DNA of 64,000 nt from Akkermansia sp. (GTDB lineage: Bacteria; Verrucomicrobiota; Verrucomicrobiia; Verrucomicrobiales; Akkermansiaceae), in assembly GCA_017546445.1 (NCBI GenBank), contig JAFYWX010000020.1, positions 1-64,000 on the forward strand, read 5' to 3'. A program made the position numbers and the translations under genes. Each line of letters starts with the position of its first letter. The first letter of the stretch is position 1. Shown here piece after piece: positions 9,565-18,312 of the stretch. The notes under the pieces were generated by a model. That model saw only the letters and a list, made by a program, of their open reading frames with translations. It made no database searches and was not told where the DNA came from.

Positions 9565-9702
9565 ATGAAGAGATTCATGGTATCAAGAATCTCGGAAGAT
9601 ATAAAAAAGTTTCGCTTTGATGTGCTTAAACGTGCCACTCGATACGTAATGAATGAATTAGGAAGCGAAACAAGGTATGATGGTATAAGCGGAGATAATT
9701 AG
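9565..9702 (+). CDS. Short open frame, possible toxin-tip remnant
   Basis: 45 residues starting two bases after the preceding stop: basic and helical (RISEDIKKFRFDVLKRATRY) with an acidic end. It precedes the second copy of the duplicated immunity-like gene, so it may be the last piece of that gene's lost toxin. No domain is identifiable and coding is uncertain. Confidence 0.25.
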   Translation: MKRFMVSRISEDIKKFRFDVLKRATRYVMNELGSETRYDGISGDN

Positions 9703-9745
9703 CATATTTTGTTTAGGGATATTAAAAGTGGTAAGGAAATTAGCT

Positions 9746-10288
9746 ATGAATGGATTGAAGGTGATAGTATTTCTGTGGTGTGCTCTTATGGTGTTGCCTT
9801 CCTGCGGCGAGGGCAAGGAAGCAGCCCGCATACATGTTGATTGTGTGGAATCGTGGAAGACTACCAGGAAAAAGGTAATAGCTGCATTTGCTGATTCTGG
9901 CCGGGTTATGTTGAAATACCGTGGGGATGAGATAGATATAAATCCCAACGGGTATGAGAATGAGCTGGATTTTGTTGTTGCTGGTAAGGAAACGCCGCAA
10001 GAGCGTATCAGGAATCCAGAAAAGACGGAGCTGAGAAAGTTAAAGCGCAGGCCTGGATATGCGATATATCAGCGGGTTGATGCAGGAAGGGAGAATATAG
10101 AGGATTCCATCTTGCATATTAAGAAGATATGCCGGGACTCAAAGGTGGAAGTGGAGGGTGTTGTCCTGATGGTGCATATTGATGAGGCGGTGAAAACTCA
10201 TGTTTTATGTGATATGCTGCAGCGCTACGAGAAAGGACTTGCGCCTGTAAAACGGGTTGGCGTATTAATCGAGGCGAATGAGGAGTAA
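9746..10288 (+). CDS. Lipoprotein paralogue of 7518-8039, candidate immunity
   Basis: 180 residues from the ATG at 9746; a GTG at 9728 is an alternative. The signal ends in MVLPSCGEG, a good lipobox, so unlike its paralogue this copy is probably lipid-anchored. It shares ARIHVDC, DEIDINPNGYENELDFVVAG, KTELRKLK and the KTHVLCD block with 7518-8039. Its GC is higher than the other copy, as if it had been resident longer. No intact Rhs tip precedes it. Retention of an intact immunity gene after toxin loss is common in such arrays. Confidence 0.55.
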   Translation: MNGLKVIVFLWCALMVLPSCGEGKEAARIHVDCVESWKTTRKKVIAAFADSGRVMLKYRGDEIDINPNGYENELDFVVAGKETPQERIRNPEKTELRKLKRRPGYAIYQRVDAGRENIEDSILHIKKICRDSKVEVEGVVLMVHIDEAVKTHVLCDMLQRYEKGLAPVKRVGVLIEANEE

Positions 10289-10420
10289 ACGAATGACGGG
10301 GGTGGAATGGTGCTTTTGCTTACGGTGTGCTCGCTTCCCGGGTACGCGCGCACGTGATATTATTGGTGATGCTCTAATAAAACCTTGACGTGGCGGTGGG
10401 GTGAGTATAGGATTGCACAC

Positions 10421-13039
10421 ATGTATAAGCCCACATTGCACTGGAGTGCTACGCTTACAGCGTTAGCGATGACGATGACTGCTCCGGCTTTTGGTCAGGA
10501 TTCCACGGGAGACCCCTTCCTGGATGCCATGATGCAGGATCAGCAGTCTGCCCCGCAGGAGACCCGGACTACGACGGCAGGTCCGCAGAATGACCCGTTC
10601 CTGGAGGCCATGAACCGCAAGCAGAAGAAGGCTGGTACACCAGCCCCGGTGAAGGCCACACCTGCGCCGGTGGAGACAAAGCTTGTTTCTGCTGCTTCGG
10701 ATACCAAGCTGCTGGATGAGGCTGATGTGGTGCGTGAGCTGGGGCCGGATACCGGTTTGTTCCAGAATGATACTTCTTTTGATGGCAAGCTTGTGGCCGG
10801 TGTGGAGTTCCGCTACACGGGCGATAAGGTGCTGCCGGACCGCCGACTGATGGATGTGGTGCAGACCCGCGCAGGTGGAGAGTATTCTTCTGTGCGCGTA
10901 AATGCCGACCTGGAGCGCCTGATTGAGCGCAGTCTGGTGGATCCGGATGCCTCCGTGGCAGTGCAGCCGAGCGGTAAAGCCGTGAAGGTGATTTTCAATG
11001 TGCGCGCTAGCAGCGTGCTGGCCGGTGTGGGCTTTACCGGCAATGTGGAGTTTGATGAGGATGACCTGCGCGAGACTACCAAGCTGCAGCCTGGTACGGT
11101 GCTGAGCGATGCTACGCTGGCCACTGCCCGTGCCAATATCATCAAGGCTTATCAGGAAGCCGGCTACCCGGATACCCAGGTGAGTTGGCGTGCGGAGGCG
11201 ACAGCCAGCGGTTCCTACAAGGACGTGGTGTTCGATATCAAGGAAGGCCGGGAGGTCAGCATGAATACCATCGCCTTCGAGGGTAACACTGCTTTTGACG
11301 ATGAGCAGCTGCGCCAGCTCATGCAGACCAAGGAGCGCGGCCTTTTCACCTGGATTACCAAGTCCGGCCGCATTGACCGCGAACAGGTGGAGGATGACCT
11401 GGAGGCTGTGGTGAAGCACTACAAGAATTACGGTTACCTGCGCGCCCGCCTGGCCAATGTGGAGTACACCACCAGCGCGAACGAGGAAGGCCGCCAGAAG
11501 CTGCACCTGAAGGTGACGGTGGATGAGGGCCCCCGCTACAAGGTGCGTAAGGTGAGCTTTGGCCCGCTGACTGCCTACACCCAGGAGGAACTGGAGCCGG
11601 GCATGAGCATGCTGGATGGCGATATCTACTCCCTGCAGAAGGTTTCTGACGACGTGACCATGATTCGTCGTTACTACGGCGCCAAGGGTTATGCCGACGC
11701 CGATGTGCGCCCTGACATTAACGAGGCCGGTGTGGCAGAGGACGGCACCCGCCTGATTGATATCCGCTACGACGTGACGGAGGGTGACCGCTACAAGGTG
11801 GGCCGCATCAATGTGCGCGGCAATACCAAGACCCGCCAGCATGTGATTCTGCGCGAACTTCCCCTCAAGCCGGGTGAAAACCTGAACTCTGTGGACCTGG
11901 AGACGGCCAAGAAGCGCCTGGATAACCTGAACTACTTTGACCAGGTAGAGGTTTCCCAGGGGCTTTCCACCACGGAAGGCTACCGCGATATCAACGTGAA
12001 TGTGCACGAGAAGATGACCGGCAGCCTCACACTGGGTGTGGCTTTCTCCACCGTGGAGAACGTGTATCTCTACACTACCATCACGCAGTCGAACTTTGAT
12101 ATCCGCGGCTTTGTGAATGGCGGTACCTTTGTGGGTGGTGGCCAGCGTCTTACTGTGAGCGGTAAGCTGGGTACGGAATACAGCAACGCTTCCGTATATC
12201 TGCTGGAACCCTGGTTCCTGGACCGCAAGCTGGCCCTGGGGCAGGAGTTGTACTACTCCAAGTCCACCTACCTGAGCGATTACTACCAGCAGATTAATTA
12301 CGGTTACTCCGTCTCCCTGCGCAAGGCTGTTTCAGACCTTACTGCGGTTAAATTTGAGTACCGCCTGGAGCAGTACGGCATCGAGGCTCAGGGTAATGCC
12401 CCGCAGTTCTTCCAGGAGCAGGATGGCGACTACACGCGCAGCCACTTCCGCCTGAGCTGTGAGTACGATGCCCGCGACTCCATGGTGACTCCCCGCAGCG
12501 GCGGGCATCTGGAGGGTCATGTGGGCTACAGCGGCCCCGGCAGCACCACGGAAACATACACCGTGGGCCTGAGCGGTTCGTACTACTACAATTCCTTCTG
12601 GGATTCCATCTTCAGCGTCAACTTTGGTCTTGAGACCATTGATACGGTGAAGAGCGGCGATGAAGTGCCGATTTTCGAGCGCTGCTACCTGGGTGGCCCG
12701 GCCAACCTGCGAGGTTTCCGTTTCCGCGATGTAGGCATGGTTGATGAGAAGCTTGCCGGTGATGAAACCATGGGTGGTAACACCTCTGCCTTTGTGCAGC
12801 TGGAAATGACCCTGCCCATTGTGGAATCTGTGCGTTTCGCTATGTTCGTGGATGCCGGTTTTGTGCATAAGAACAGCTTTGACTTCAAGCCCACGGACTG
12901 GGCTGCTGACTATGGTGTGGGTCTGCGCATCAACCTGCCCATGGGCCCGCTCGCCGTGGACTATGCTATTCCCTTCAAGTCGGCAAACTGCGCGGATGAC
13001 GATGCCCAGTTCCAGTTCTATGTGGACTACAAGTATTGA
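10421..13039 (+). CDS. bamA: Outer membrane assembly factor, Omp85/BamA family
   Basis: 872 residues from the ATG at 10421, which opens a signal peptide (MYKPTLHWSATLTALAMTMT then APAFGQ); an upstream GTG-type extension is not needed. After a Gln/Pro/Thr-rich linker to about residue 90 come repeated POTRA domains (for example GNTAFDDEQLRQLMQTKERG and RINVRGNTKTRQHVILRELP), then a 16-strand type barrel. The L6 motif is present as ANLRGFRFRDVG and the chain ends in an aromatic residue (DYKY), as usual for BamA substrates and BamA itself. BamA inserts beta-barrel proteins into the outer membrane. The long low-complexity linker before the POTRAs is unusual. A strong hairpin follows the stop. Family assignment is firm. 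Confidence 0.9.
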   Translation: MYKPTLHWSATLTALAMTMTAPAFGQDSTGDPFLDAMMQDQQSAPQETRTTTAGPQNDPFLEAMNRKQKKAGTPAPVKATPAPVETKLVSAASDTKLLDEADVVRELGPDTGLFQNDTSFDGKLVAGVEFRYTGDKVLPDRRLMDVVQTRAGGEYSSVRVNADLERLIERSLVDPDASVAVQPSGKAVKVIFNVRASSVLAGVGFTGNVEFDEDDLRETTKLQPGTVLSDATLATARANIIKAYQEAGYPDTQVSWRAEATASGSYKDVVFDIKEGREVSMNTIAFEGNTAFDDEQLRQLMQTKERGLFTWITKSGRIDREQVEDDLEAVVKHYKNYGYLRARLANVEYTTSANEEGRQKLHLKVTVDEGPRYKVRKVSFGPLTAYTQEELEPGMSMLDGDIYSLQKVSDDVTMIRRYYGAKGYADADVRPDINEAGVAEDGTRLIDIRYDVTEGDRYKVGRINVRGNTKTRQHVILRELPLKPGENLNSVDLETAKKRLDNLNYFDQVEVSQGLSTTEGYRDINVNVHEKMTGSLTLGVAFSTVENVYLYTTITQSNFDIRGFVNGGTFVGGGQRLTVSGKLGTEYSNASVYLLEPWFLDRKLALGQELYYSKSTYLSDYYQQINYGYSVSLRKAVSDLTAVKFEYRLEQYGIEAQGNAPQFFQEQDGDYTRSHFRLSCEYDARDSMVTPRSGGHLEGHVGYSGPGSTTETYTVGLSGSYYYNSFWDSIFSVNFGLETIDTVKSGDEVPIFERCYLGGPANLRGFRFRDVGMVDEKLAGDETMGGNTSAFVQLEMTLPIVESVRFAMFVDAGFVHKNSFDFKPTDWAADYGVGLRINLPMGPLAVDYAIPFKSANCADDDAQFQFYVDYKY

Positions 13040-13070
13040 TTCCGCCACAGCAGCAGATTGCTGAATAGCA

Positions 13071-13105
13071 AGCACCCCTGGCCAGGAAATCCGGCCAGGG
13101 GTGCT
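13071..13105 (+). terminator. Terminator hairpin between bamA and the convergent gene
   Basis: A perfect 13-bp stem (AGCACCCCTGGCC with GGCCAGGGGTGCT), 9-base loop, followed by TTGTGCTT on the plus strand. It lies between two convergent genes and may serve both; the U-tract is short. Confidence 0.7.
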
Positions 13106-13130
13106 TTGTGCTTGGAGAAAGGCTCTGCTT

Positions 13131-15401
13131 TTAATCCTCTGTGGTGTATTGGCCTTCTGCGCGGCTCTGGCGGGTATCCGCATCCTCGCGCATCTTGGTG
13201 GCCTTGCGCGTGTTGCCGGCTTTCTCCCAGGCGGTGGCAATCTGGCGCTGGATTTCGCATTCCTTCTTCAGCTTGAAAAGGTCTCCACCGCTGCTGCGCA
13301 CGTGCTTCTCAAAGAGTTTTTCGGCATCTTTTGCCAGGGTGCTCCAGGCGCGGGCGGGGGCGTCATCCCCCAGGTGGCCCATGTACTGGCTGAGCAGCTG
13401 GCCGAAGATATCACCACGCTTGGTGTAATTCTTGAGCTGCTTGCGGTACAGCCCGGCCAGGCCGGTCAGGTTCCCGCTTTCGGCAAAGACCTCTGCCTGG
13501 CGGTTCACGGCGTTGAGCACCAGGTCTGCGCGGTCATCACCGCCGCGGCGGTTCAGTTGCGACATGGAGCGGCGCAGGGCCATCTGCTTGCTGGCGGCGT
13601 TCTTGCCGTCCAGCAGGTACTTGTCCTCCACCTCGGCTGCGAGGTCCATGAGCTCAGAGTTTTTCTTGCTCAGCTGGTTGAGGTCGGATGTAATCTTGCG
13701 CCACACCTTATCGGGCGGGAGATTGTCCTTATCCTGGCCCAGTACCTTGATATAGTGCGCCCACGCGGCGGTGACCGTGGGGAAACTGGTGGTGACAAAG
13801 CGGGAGCAGCTCTGGGCGTCTTTGCTGCTGCCGACGCGGGACAGGTAATCAGACAGAATCATGGCATCTGCAGCGGGCACCAGCTTGGCATCGGTTGTCT
13901 TGGCGTCCTTGCTCAGCAGGGCAGATTCATGCTGGCTGCGGCCGGAGCAGGGGTTGGTGAAGCGCCCGCTGTTGTATCCGTAGGAATTGGTCTGCACCCA
14001 TTTGACGGTATCGACCAGGTTGACCATCCAGGCGTGCGGGCCGCGGTCGCCATCGCCCACAATGTACACCGCCGGTACGCCGCGGCATTTGCCGGTGTTG
14101 CAGGAGAAATACCCCTGGTCGCGGCAGACACCGCCTTCCTTGCGAATCTCCTCAAAGGTGTAGAGCTCGTACAAATCCTTGCTGGTGGCAGCGCGTTCCA
14201 TAACGTATTTGATGGAGCTGTAGGCCTCTGACCAGTTTGCCTGGTTGTAGTTCACGTTTTCGGCTGCCCAGTCGAACTCAGAGCGGGGCAGGCGCACATC
14301 CACCACGTGCAGCAGCTGGGATACGCTCAGCTTCTTGATATCGGTGACCAGCTTGCGCTTCTTATCCATTTCGCGCATGTAGGCGCATACCTCGGGCACG
14401 GTGAGGCGGGGTGTCTCGCCGCGGTGGCCGCCGCGAGATTCTGCCACCTGCGGGTTGATGAGCGCGCCCGCAATGGCCAGGTTCAGGTACTTCTGGCGGT
14501 CCTTGGGTTCGGTATCGCACCAGATGTTGTAGAACTGCTGAATGGAGTGGGCGGCGTTTTCGTCGCGCCCCTCCTGGGTGAGGTAGTTCTGCATGAACTG
14601 GTGCAGCGGCTGGCTCTTGTCGCGCAGGGCCCAGCGGAGGAAGTCTGTGCCGCTGCTGTCGTTCTCAGCCCCATCTGCAGAGGCGAGCTCGGCCAGGTCC
14701 TTGGCGCCGGCCATGCGGATGAGCAGGCACAGATCCACCGCCTGCATCAGGTTGCGGTTGTTCTTGTAGTGTGCGTAGTTCAGGCGTCCGTTGCCGGTGT
14801 AGGCCGCCATGCTTTCCTTGATTTTGGGCATGAATGCCTTTTCAAAGGCGGCGAAATCCTTGCGCTCCAGCAGCGTGTCTACCAGGGCATCAAACTCGCG
14901 CCTGGCCTTGGCATCCAGGGCGCTGGCGCCATGCAGGGGCAGGGGGGTATCATAGGCCGAAGTGTCCTCCTGCGGGGCGGGGTCGTCTTTCTTATCAGGT
15001 TCCGGGGTGGGTGCTGGCTCCTTATCGTCGGTTTCCTTCTTGCCGGCGTTGCGGAGCCGTTCAGCCTCCTCCTTTGCCTTGCGGCGGGCTTCCTCCTCGG
15101 CGGCCAGGCGTTCTCGCTCGGCTTTTTCTGCGGCGAGGCGCTCCTGTTCTGCCTTTTCGGCGGCCAGTCTGGCCTTTTCCTCAGCGGCTTTGCGTTTTTC
15201 AGCGGCTATTCTGGCGAGGCGGGCGGCCTCCTGTGCCTTGCGTTCCTGTTCCTGCTTCTGCCAGGTATCGTAGCCATAATAACCACCGCCACCCAGGGCA
15301 ATGAGAATTAACGCGACCACCCACCCGGCGCTACCGCTGCCGGATTTTCTGGTTTTGCTGGCGGGAATGTTCTTTGCTGCTTTGCGAACCTGTTTAGCCA
15401 T
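13131..15401 (-). CDS. Membrane-anchored coiled-coil protein with transglutaminase-like domain
   Basis: 756 residues. Order: basic N-terminus, one transmembrane helix at about 27-46 (VVALILIALGGGGYYGY), a long Ala/Glu/Lys/Arg coiled coil to about 120, a Pro/Asp-rich linker to about 165, then a helical globular region. Around residues 420-475 a papain/transglutaminase-like triad can be proposed: Cys426 in GGVCRDQGYF, His456 in GPHAWM, then a polar turn with Asn/Asp (VQTNSYGYNSG). The HAW context and spacing fit the transglutaminase-like superfamily. The domain should face the periplasm, since the N-terminus before the helix is basic. The substrate is unknown; such domains include proteases and cross-linkers. 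Convergent with bamA. The catalytic assignment is inference. Confidence 0.6.
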   Translation of the reverse strand: MAKQVRKAAKNIPASKTRKSGSGSAGWVVALILIALGGGGYYGYDTWQKQEQERKAQEAARLARIAAEKRKAAEEKARLAAEKAEQERLAAEKAERERLAAEEEARRKAKEEAERLRNAGKKETDDKEPAPTPEPDKKDDPAPQEDTSAYDTPLPLHGASALDAKARREFDALVDTLLERKDFAAFEKAFMPKIKESMAAYTGNGRLNYAHYKNNRNLMQAVDLCLLIRMAGAKDLAELASADGAENDSSGTDFLRWALRDKSQPLHQFMQNYLTQEGRDENAAHSIQQFYNIWCDTEPKDRQKYLNLAIAGALINPQVAESRGGHRGETPRLTVPEVCAYMREMDKKRKLVTDIKKLSVSQLLHVVDVRLPRSEFDWAAENVNYNQANWSEAYSSIKYVMERAATSKDLYELYTFEEIRKEGGVCRDQGYFSCNTGKCRGVPAVYIVGDGDRGPHAWMVNLVDTVKWVQTNSYGYNSGRFTNPCSGRSQHESALLSKDAKTTDAKLVPAADAMILSDYLSRVGSSKDAQSCSRFVTTSFPTVTAAWAHYIKVLGQDKDNLPPDKVWRKITSDLNQLSKKNSELMDLAAEVEDKYLLDGKNAASKQMALRRSMSQLNRRGGDDRADLVLNAVNRQAEVFAESGNLTGLAGLYRKQLKNYTKRGDIFGQLLSQYMGHLGDDAPARAWSTLAKDAEKLFEKHVRSSGGDLFKLKKECEIQRQIATAWEKAGNTRKATKMREDADTRQSRAEGQYTTED

Positions 15402-15542
15402 GAATGATATCGTACTATGTAAGGTTGAAATGTAAAGCTAAAAGTAGGCGCCGGATGGCCGGAACGCTCGCTAAGCTGTCAGATAGCACATGAGTCCCAA
15501 AGAATGCTGCGCCAAATGGGAGTTTGGCGAGCAGTTGTTTTT

Positions 15543-15606
15543 ATCGGAGCAAGGGACTTTAGTCCCTCATCGCTTGAGTTTTCGGGACTGAAGTCCCGTG
15601 CTCCGA
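15543..15606. repeat. REP-like palindromic element, copy 1
   Basis: The outer arms TCGGAGCA and TGCTCCGA flank two short palindromes, AGGGACTTTAGTCCCT and CGGGACTGAAGTCCCG. The same design in opposite orientation lies at 39263-39330. It sits in a 379-base gap (15402-15780) where I see no gene. One CRISPR spacer contains the core of this palindrome. Confidence 0.75.
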
Positions 15607-15780
15607 AAGATTTGAGCCCCCGCCAAATCGCCATCTATACGCATAAAGAGGGGGGTAGGCTGCAAAACGGTGTTGATAATGCAGTCAATTGTGAAATCTT
15701 TGGGCTACATGTGGTCAGATAGCGTGCGCATGCGAACATTATGCTGGAAAATGGTGGTTGTATGCGGTATAGTAACCCCC

Positions 15781-16419
15781 ATGAGCGATTTGCAATGGAA
15801 CAGCGTTACTCTGGAAGAGGATGAAAAGCCGCGTGTGCAGCTGGAAGAGCTGCAGGAGATGGTCGCTGACCTGGACCCTGATGATTATGATGAGCCGGTT
15901 CAGGCATTTCTGGATGCCATCATGAGCGGAGAGCCTCTGGAGGAGCTGCGCCCGGCGGCAACCATGCTGCTGCAGGATGAGGTGGACCTGGCGCCGAATC
16001 TGGCTGCCATGGGGGTGGAGCCTGATACCGCGCTGATTTCGCTGCTGCTGGCTGCCGGGGCCGATGTGAATGCCCGGAATGCCTATGGCCAGCCGCCGCT
16101 GCATCTGGCTGCTTACTACGGGTATGAGGGGATTGTGGAGCAGCTGCTGGCTGCCGGAGCAGACCTGCGTACCCGCAACCAGGCTGGTCGTTTTGCGGCG
16201 GAGGTGGCTGCTACTCCCGCGCTTGCTGCCCGGCTGGAGCCGCCGTATCATCCGGATGACGATGCCCCCCTGCCGCCGGAGATTGAAGATGCTGATTATG
16301 ACCCCGAGGCTGAGTCTGGCTGCCACTGCTGCGGCGGGGATGATTGCCACTGCGGGGAAGGGGAATGCAACTGCCAGCATGAGCAGGGCGAATGCTCCTG
16401 CGGCCACCACCACCATTGA
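15781..16419 (+). CDS. Ankyrin-repeat protein with Cys/His-rich metal-binding tail
   Basis: 212 residues from the ATG at 15781. An acidic N-terminal half is followed by two clear ankyrin repeats (LISLLLAAGADVNARNAYGQ then PPLHLAAYYGYEGIVEQLLA) and an acidic linker. The last about 32 residues hold many Cys and His (CHCCGGDDCHCGEGECNC, then CSCGHHHH), a composition typical of metal-binding tails on metallochaperones or SlyD-like proteins. I infer that it binds a transition metal and uses the ankyrin face for a partner, but no specific role is visible. A ribbon-helix-helix-like gene starts 12 bases later in the same direction, so the two may be co-transcribed. Confidence 0.6.
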   Translation: MSDLQWNSVTLEEDEKPRVQLEELQEMVADLDPDDYDEPVQAFLDAIMSGEPLEELRPAATMLLQDEVDLAPNLAAMGVEPDTALISLLLAAGADVNARNAYGQPPLHLAAYYGYEGIVEQLLAAGADLRTRNQAGRFAAEVAATPALAARLEPPYHPDDDAPLPPEIEDADYDPEAESGCHCCGGDDCHCGEGECNCQHEQGECSCGHHHH

Positions 16420-16431
16420 TGATTTCAGAAT

Positions 16432-16680
16432 ATGAGCACGAAAATAGTTACTTTCCGTTGTCCTGAGGAGCTGCTGGAGCAGGCCGATAGCATGGCCGGC
16501 CATTTCAAGCGCACTCGTAATTCGGTGCTGCTTGCGGCGGTGCGCCTTTTTGCCCGCCAGCTGCGCGAGCAGCATGGCGGCGTGATGTCTGCCCCCATGC
16601 AGGCGGATATGCTCAACCGCGAGACGATGTTCCCCAATCCTGAGAGCCGCGGCGGGCGGCCGCGCAAGCAGAAGCCTTAA
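16432..16680 (+). CDS. Ribbon-helix-helix-like DNA-binding protein
   Basis: 82 residues. KIVTFRCPEELLEQADSMAG (one beta strand then helix) followed by RTRNSVLLAAVRLFARQL (helix) has the pattern of CopG/Arc/MetJ-type repressors, which dimerise through the strand and insert it into the major groove. The tail RGGRPRKQKP is basic and resembles an AT-hook. Follows the ankyrin gene by 12 bases and overlaps the end of the convergent CoA-transferase gene by 4. No toxin partner is visible, so regulation of its own operon is the simplest guess. Confidence 0.6.
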   Translation: MSTKIVTFRCPEELLEQADSMAGHFKRTRNSVLLAAVRLFARQLREQHGGVMSAPMQADMLNRETMFPNPESRGGRPRKQKP

Positions 16681-18164
16681 TTCAGCTCTGCGTTCCGCAT
16701 GTCTCCCGTATCGGCGAAGGCAGTGTGGAAACTGAATGCTTTTCGCAGGTCGTGCGGGGTGTGCCCGCTGGTGGTGCGTGCCAGATACTGGCGCAGAAGC
16801 GGCCTGTATTCCGGGTGCGCGCAGTTCTCGATGATGACCTCTGCGCGCTCGCGCGGTGAGAGCCCGCGCAGGTCTGCCACGCCCTGCTCGGTGATGATGA
16901 CGTGCACATCATGCTCTGTGTGGTCGGTGTGGGAGACCATGGGCACCACGGAGGAAATGGCACCGCCCTTGGCAATGGAGGGGCAGGAGAAGATGGTGTA
17001 GGCCGCGCTGCGTGCAAAATCTCCACTGCCGCCGATTCCGTTCATGATGTGCGTGCCGGCAATGTGGGTGGAGTTCACATTGCCGAAGATATCGACCTCC
17101 AGCGCGGTGTTCATGCAGATAAGGCCTATACGGCGCGCAATGGCCGGATTGTTGGAAACCTCTACCGGGCGCAGCAGAATCTTGTCGCGGTAGAAATCAA
17201 AGTTGCGGTAGATTTCCTGCAGGGTGTCATCGCACACGTGGATGCAGCAGCTGCTGGCAAACAGGCAGCGGCCTTGTTTCATGAGGTCAATCACGGTGTC
17301 CTGCAGCACCTCGGTGTGCATCTTGAAGGGCGGGATGATGGAGGATTGACCCACGCTGGCCAGCACGGCATTGGCCACATTGCCCACGCCGCTCTGCAGC
17401 GGCAGGCCCTCCGCCGGTATGCGGCCAGCCTGGTACTCCGCCTCCAGAAACTGGCGCATGTTCTCGCCGATTTTCAGGGTGATATCGGACAGGTCCTTGA
17501 ACGGGGCAATGTAGTCCGGCTCATGGGTGAGCACAATGCCCACCACTTTTTCCGGGTCGATGCTCATGGTCGGGCTGCCGATACGGTCGTCCAGGTTGTT
17601 CAGCGGAATAAAGGTGCGGTGGGGCGGGTCGCTGGGGATGAAGATATCATGCAGGCAGCGCAGCTGGCGCGGGTCGTGAAAGGAGTTCAGCTCCAGGATG
17701 ATGCGGTCTGCCAGCAGGGCAAAGGTGGGGGTGTTGCCCTCGCTGGTGGTCAGGGTCAGCTCGCCGTCATCTGTGATATCACAGCATTCGATGACGGCGG
17801 TGGTGGGGCGCTCCAGGTGGCCGTAGCGCATCTGCTGCGCCATGAGCGAGACGTGCAGGTCGTTGTAATGCATGCTGCCATCGTTGGCTGCTTTGCGGGT
17901 CTCAGGGCTGGATTGGTAGGGCATGTGGCGGATGAGGGCATTCTCTGCCGCAAGACAGCCTGCCACCAGGGTGCTGGTGGTGGCGCCGCTCAGCAGGGTG
18001 ATGCGCCAGTCGCGCCCGGCCTCGTGTTCAGCCTTGGCGTGGGCAGCCATGGCCATCGGGATGACCTTGGGAGCCCCGGCATTGGCAAATCCACTGAATC
18101 CTACGCATTCCCCGTGGTGTATCATGGCGGCGGCTTCCTCTGCTGTCAGTACCTTGTATCGCAT
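16677..18164 (-). CDS. Acetyl-CoA hydrolase/transferase family (succinate CoA-transferase type)
   Basis: 495 residues, the usual family length. It has GECVGFSGFANAGAPKVIP near the N-terminus, the glycine loop SGVGNVANAVLA in the middle, and the C-terminal block GIGGSGDFARSAAYTIFSCP with HDVHVIITEQGVADLRGLSP. These are hallmarks of the acetyl-CoA hydrolase/transferase family. Members move CoA between succinate, acetate or propionate during fermentation. In a succinate/propionate-forming verrucomicrobium a succinyl-CoA:acetate or propionyl-CoA:succinate CoA-transferase would fit, but substrate choice cannot be read from sequence. Cytoplasmic. The family is sure, the exact reaction is not. Confidence 0.85.
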   Translation of the reverse strand: MRYKVLTAEEAAAMIHHGECVGFSGFANAGAPKVIPMAMAAHAKAEHEAGRDWRITLLSGATTSTLVAGCLAAENALIRHMPYQSSPETRKAANDGSMHYNDLHVSLMAQQMRYGHLERPTTAVIECCDITDDGELTLTTSEGNTPTFALLADRIILELNSFHDPRQLRCLHDIFIPSDPPHRTFIPLNNLDDRIGSPTMSIDPEKVVGIVLTHEPDYIAPFKDLSDITLKIGENMRQFLEAEYQAGRIPAEGLPLQSGVGNVANAVLASVGQSSIIPPFKMHTEVLQDTVIDLMKQGRCLFASSCCIHVCDDTLQEIYRNFDFYRDKILLRPVEVSNNPAIARRIGLICMNTALEVDIFGNVNSTHIAGTHIMNGIGGSGDFARSAAYTIFSCPSIAKGGAISSVVPMVSHTDHTEHDVHVIITEQGVADLRGLSPRERAEVIIENCAHPEYRPLLRQYLARTTSGHTPHDLRKAFSFHTAFADTGDMRNAELN

Positions 18165-18312
18165 GGTCGTTTCTTATTGCCCACTATATTAGCAGAAATT
18201 AAATGCGAGAGTCCAGTCTGAATTTTGTATGCGAAAAATAGAATTGCTCCCAGAGGAGCGCTTGTGATATCATTCAGCATGTAGCGTCAGGTTGTATCGT
18301 TTTCTGCTGATT

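Noticed and set aside
1..10288. Insertion sequence or prophage as the driver of the Rhs region
   Set aside because: I found no transposase, integrase or phage structural gene; homologous recombination between cores explains the pattern.
10463..12007. A 514-residue minus-strand open frame opposite bamA, and similar long frames opposite purL, recA and the PBP gene
   Set aside because: Shadows caused by codon bias in GC-rich genes. The sense frames contain full domain signatures and the opposite ones none.
15504..15722. Small 72-residue open frame
   Set aside because: It translates the palindromic element and has no independent support.
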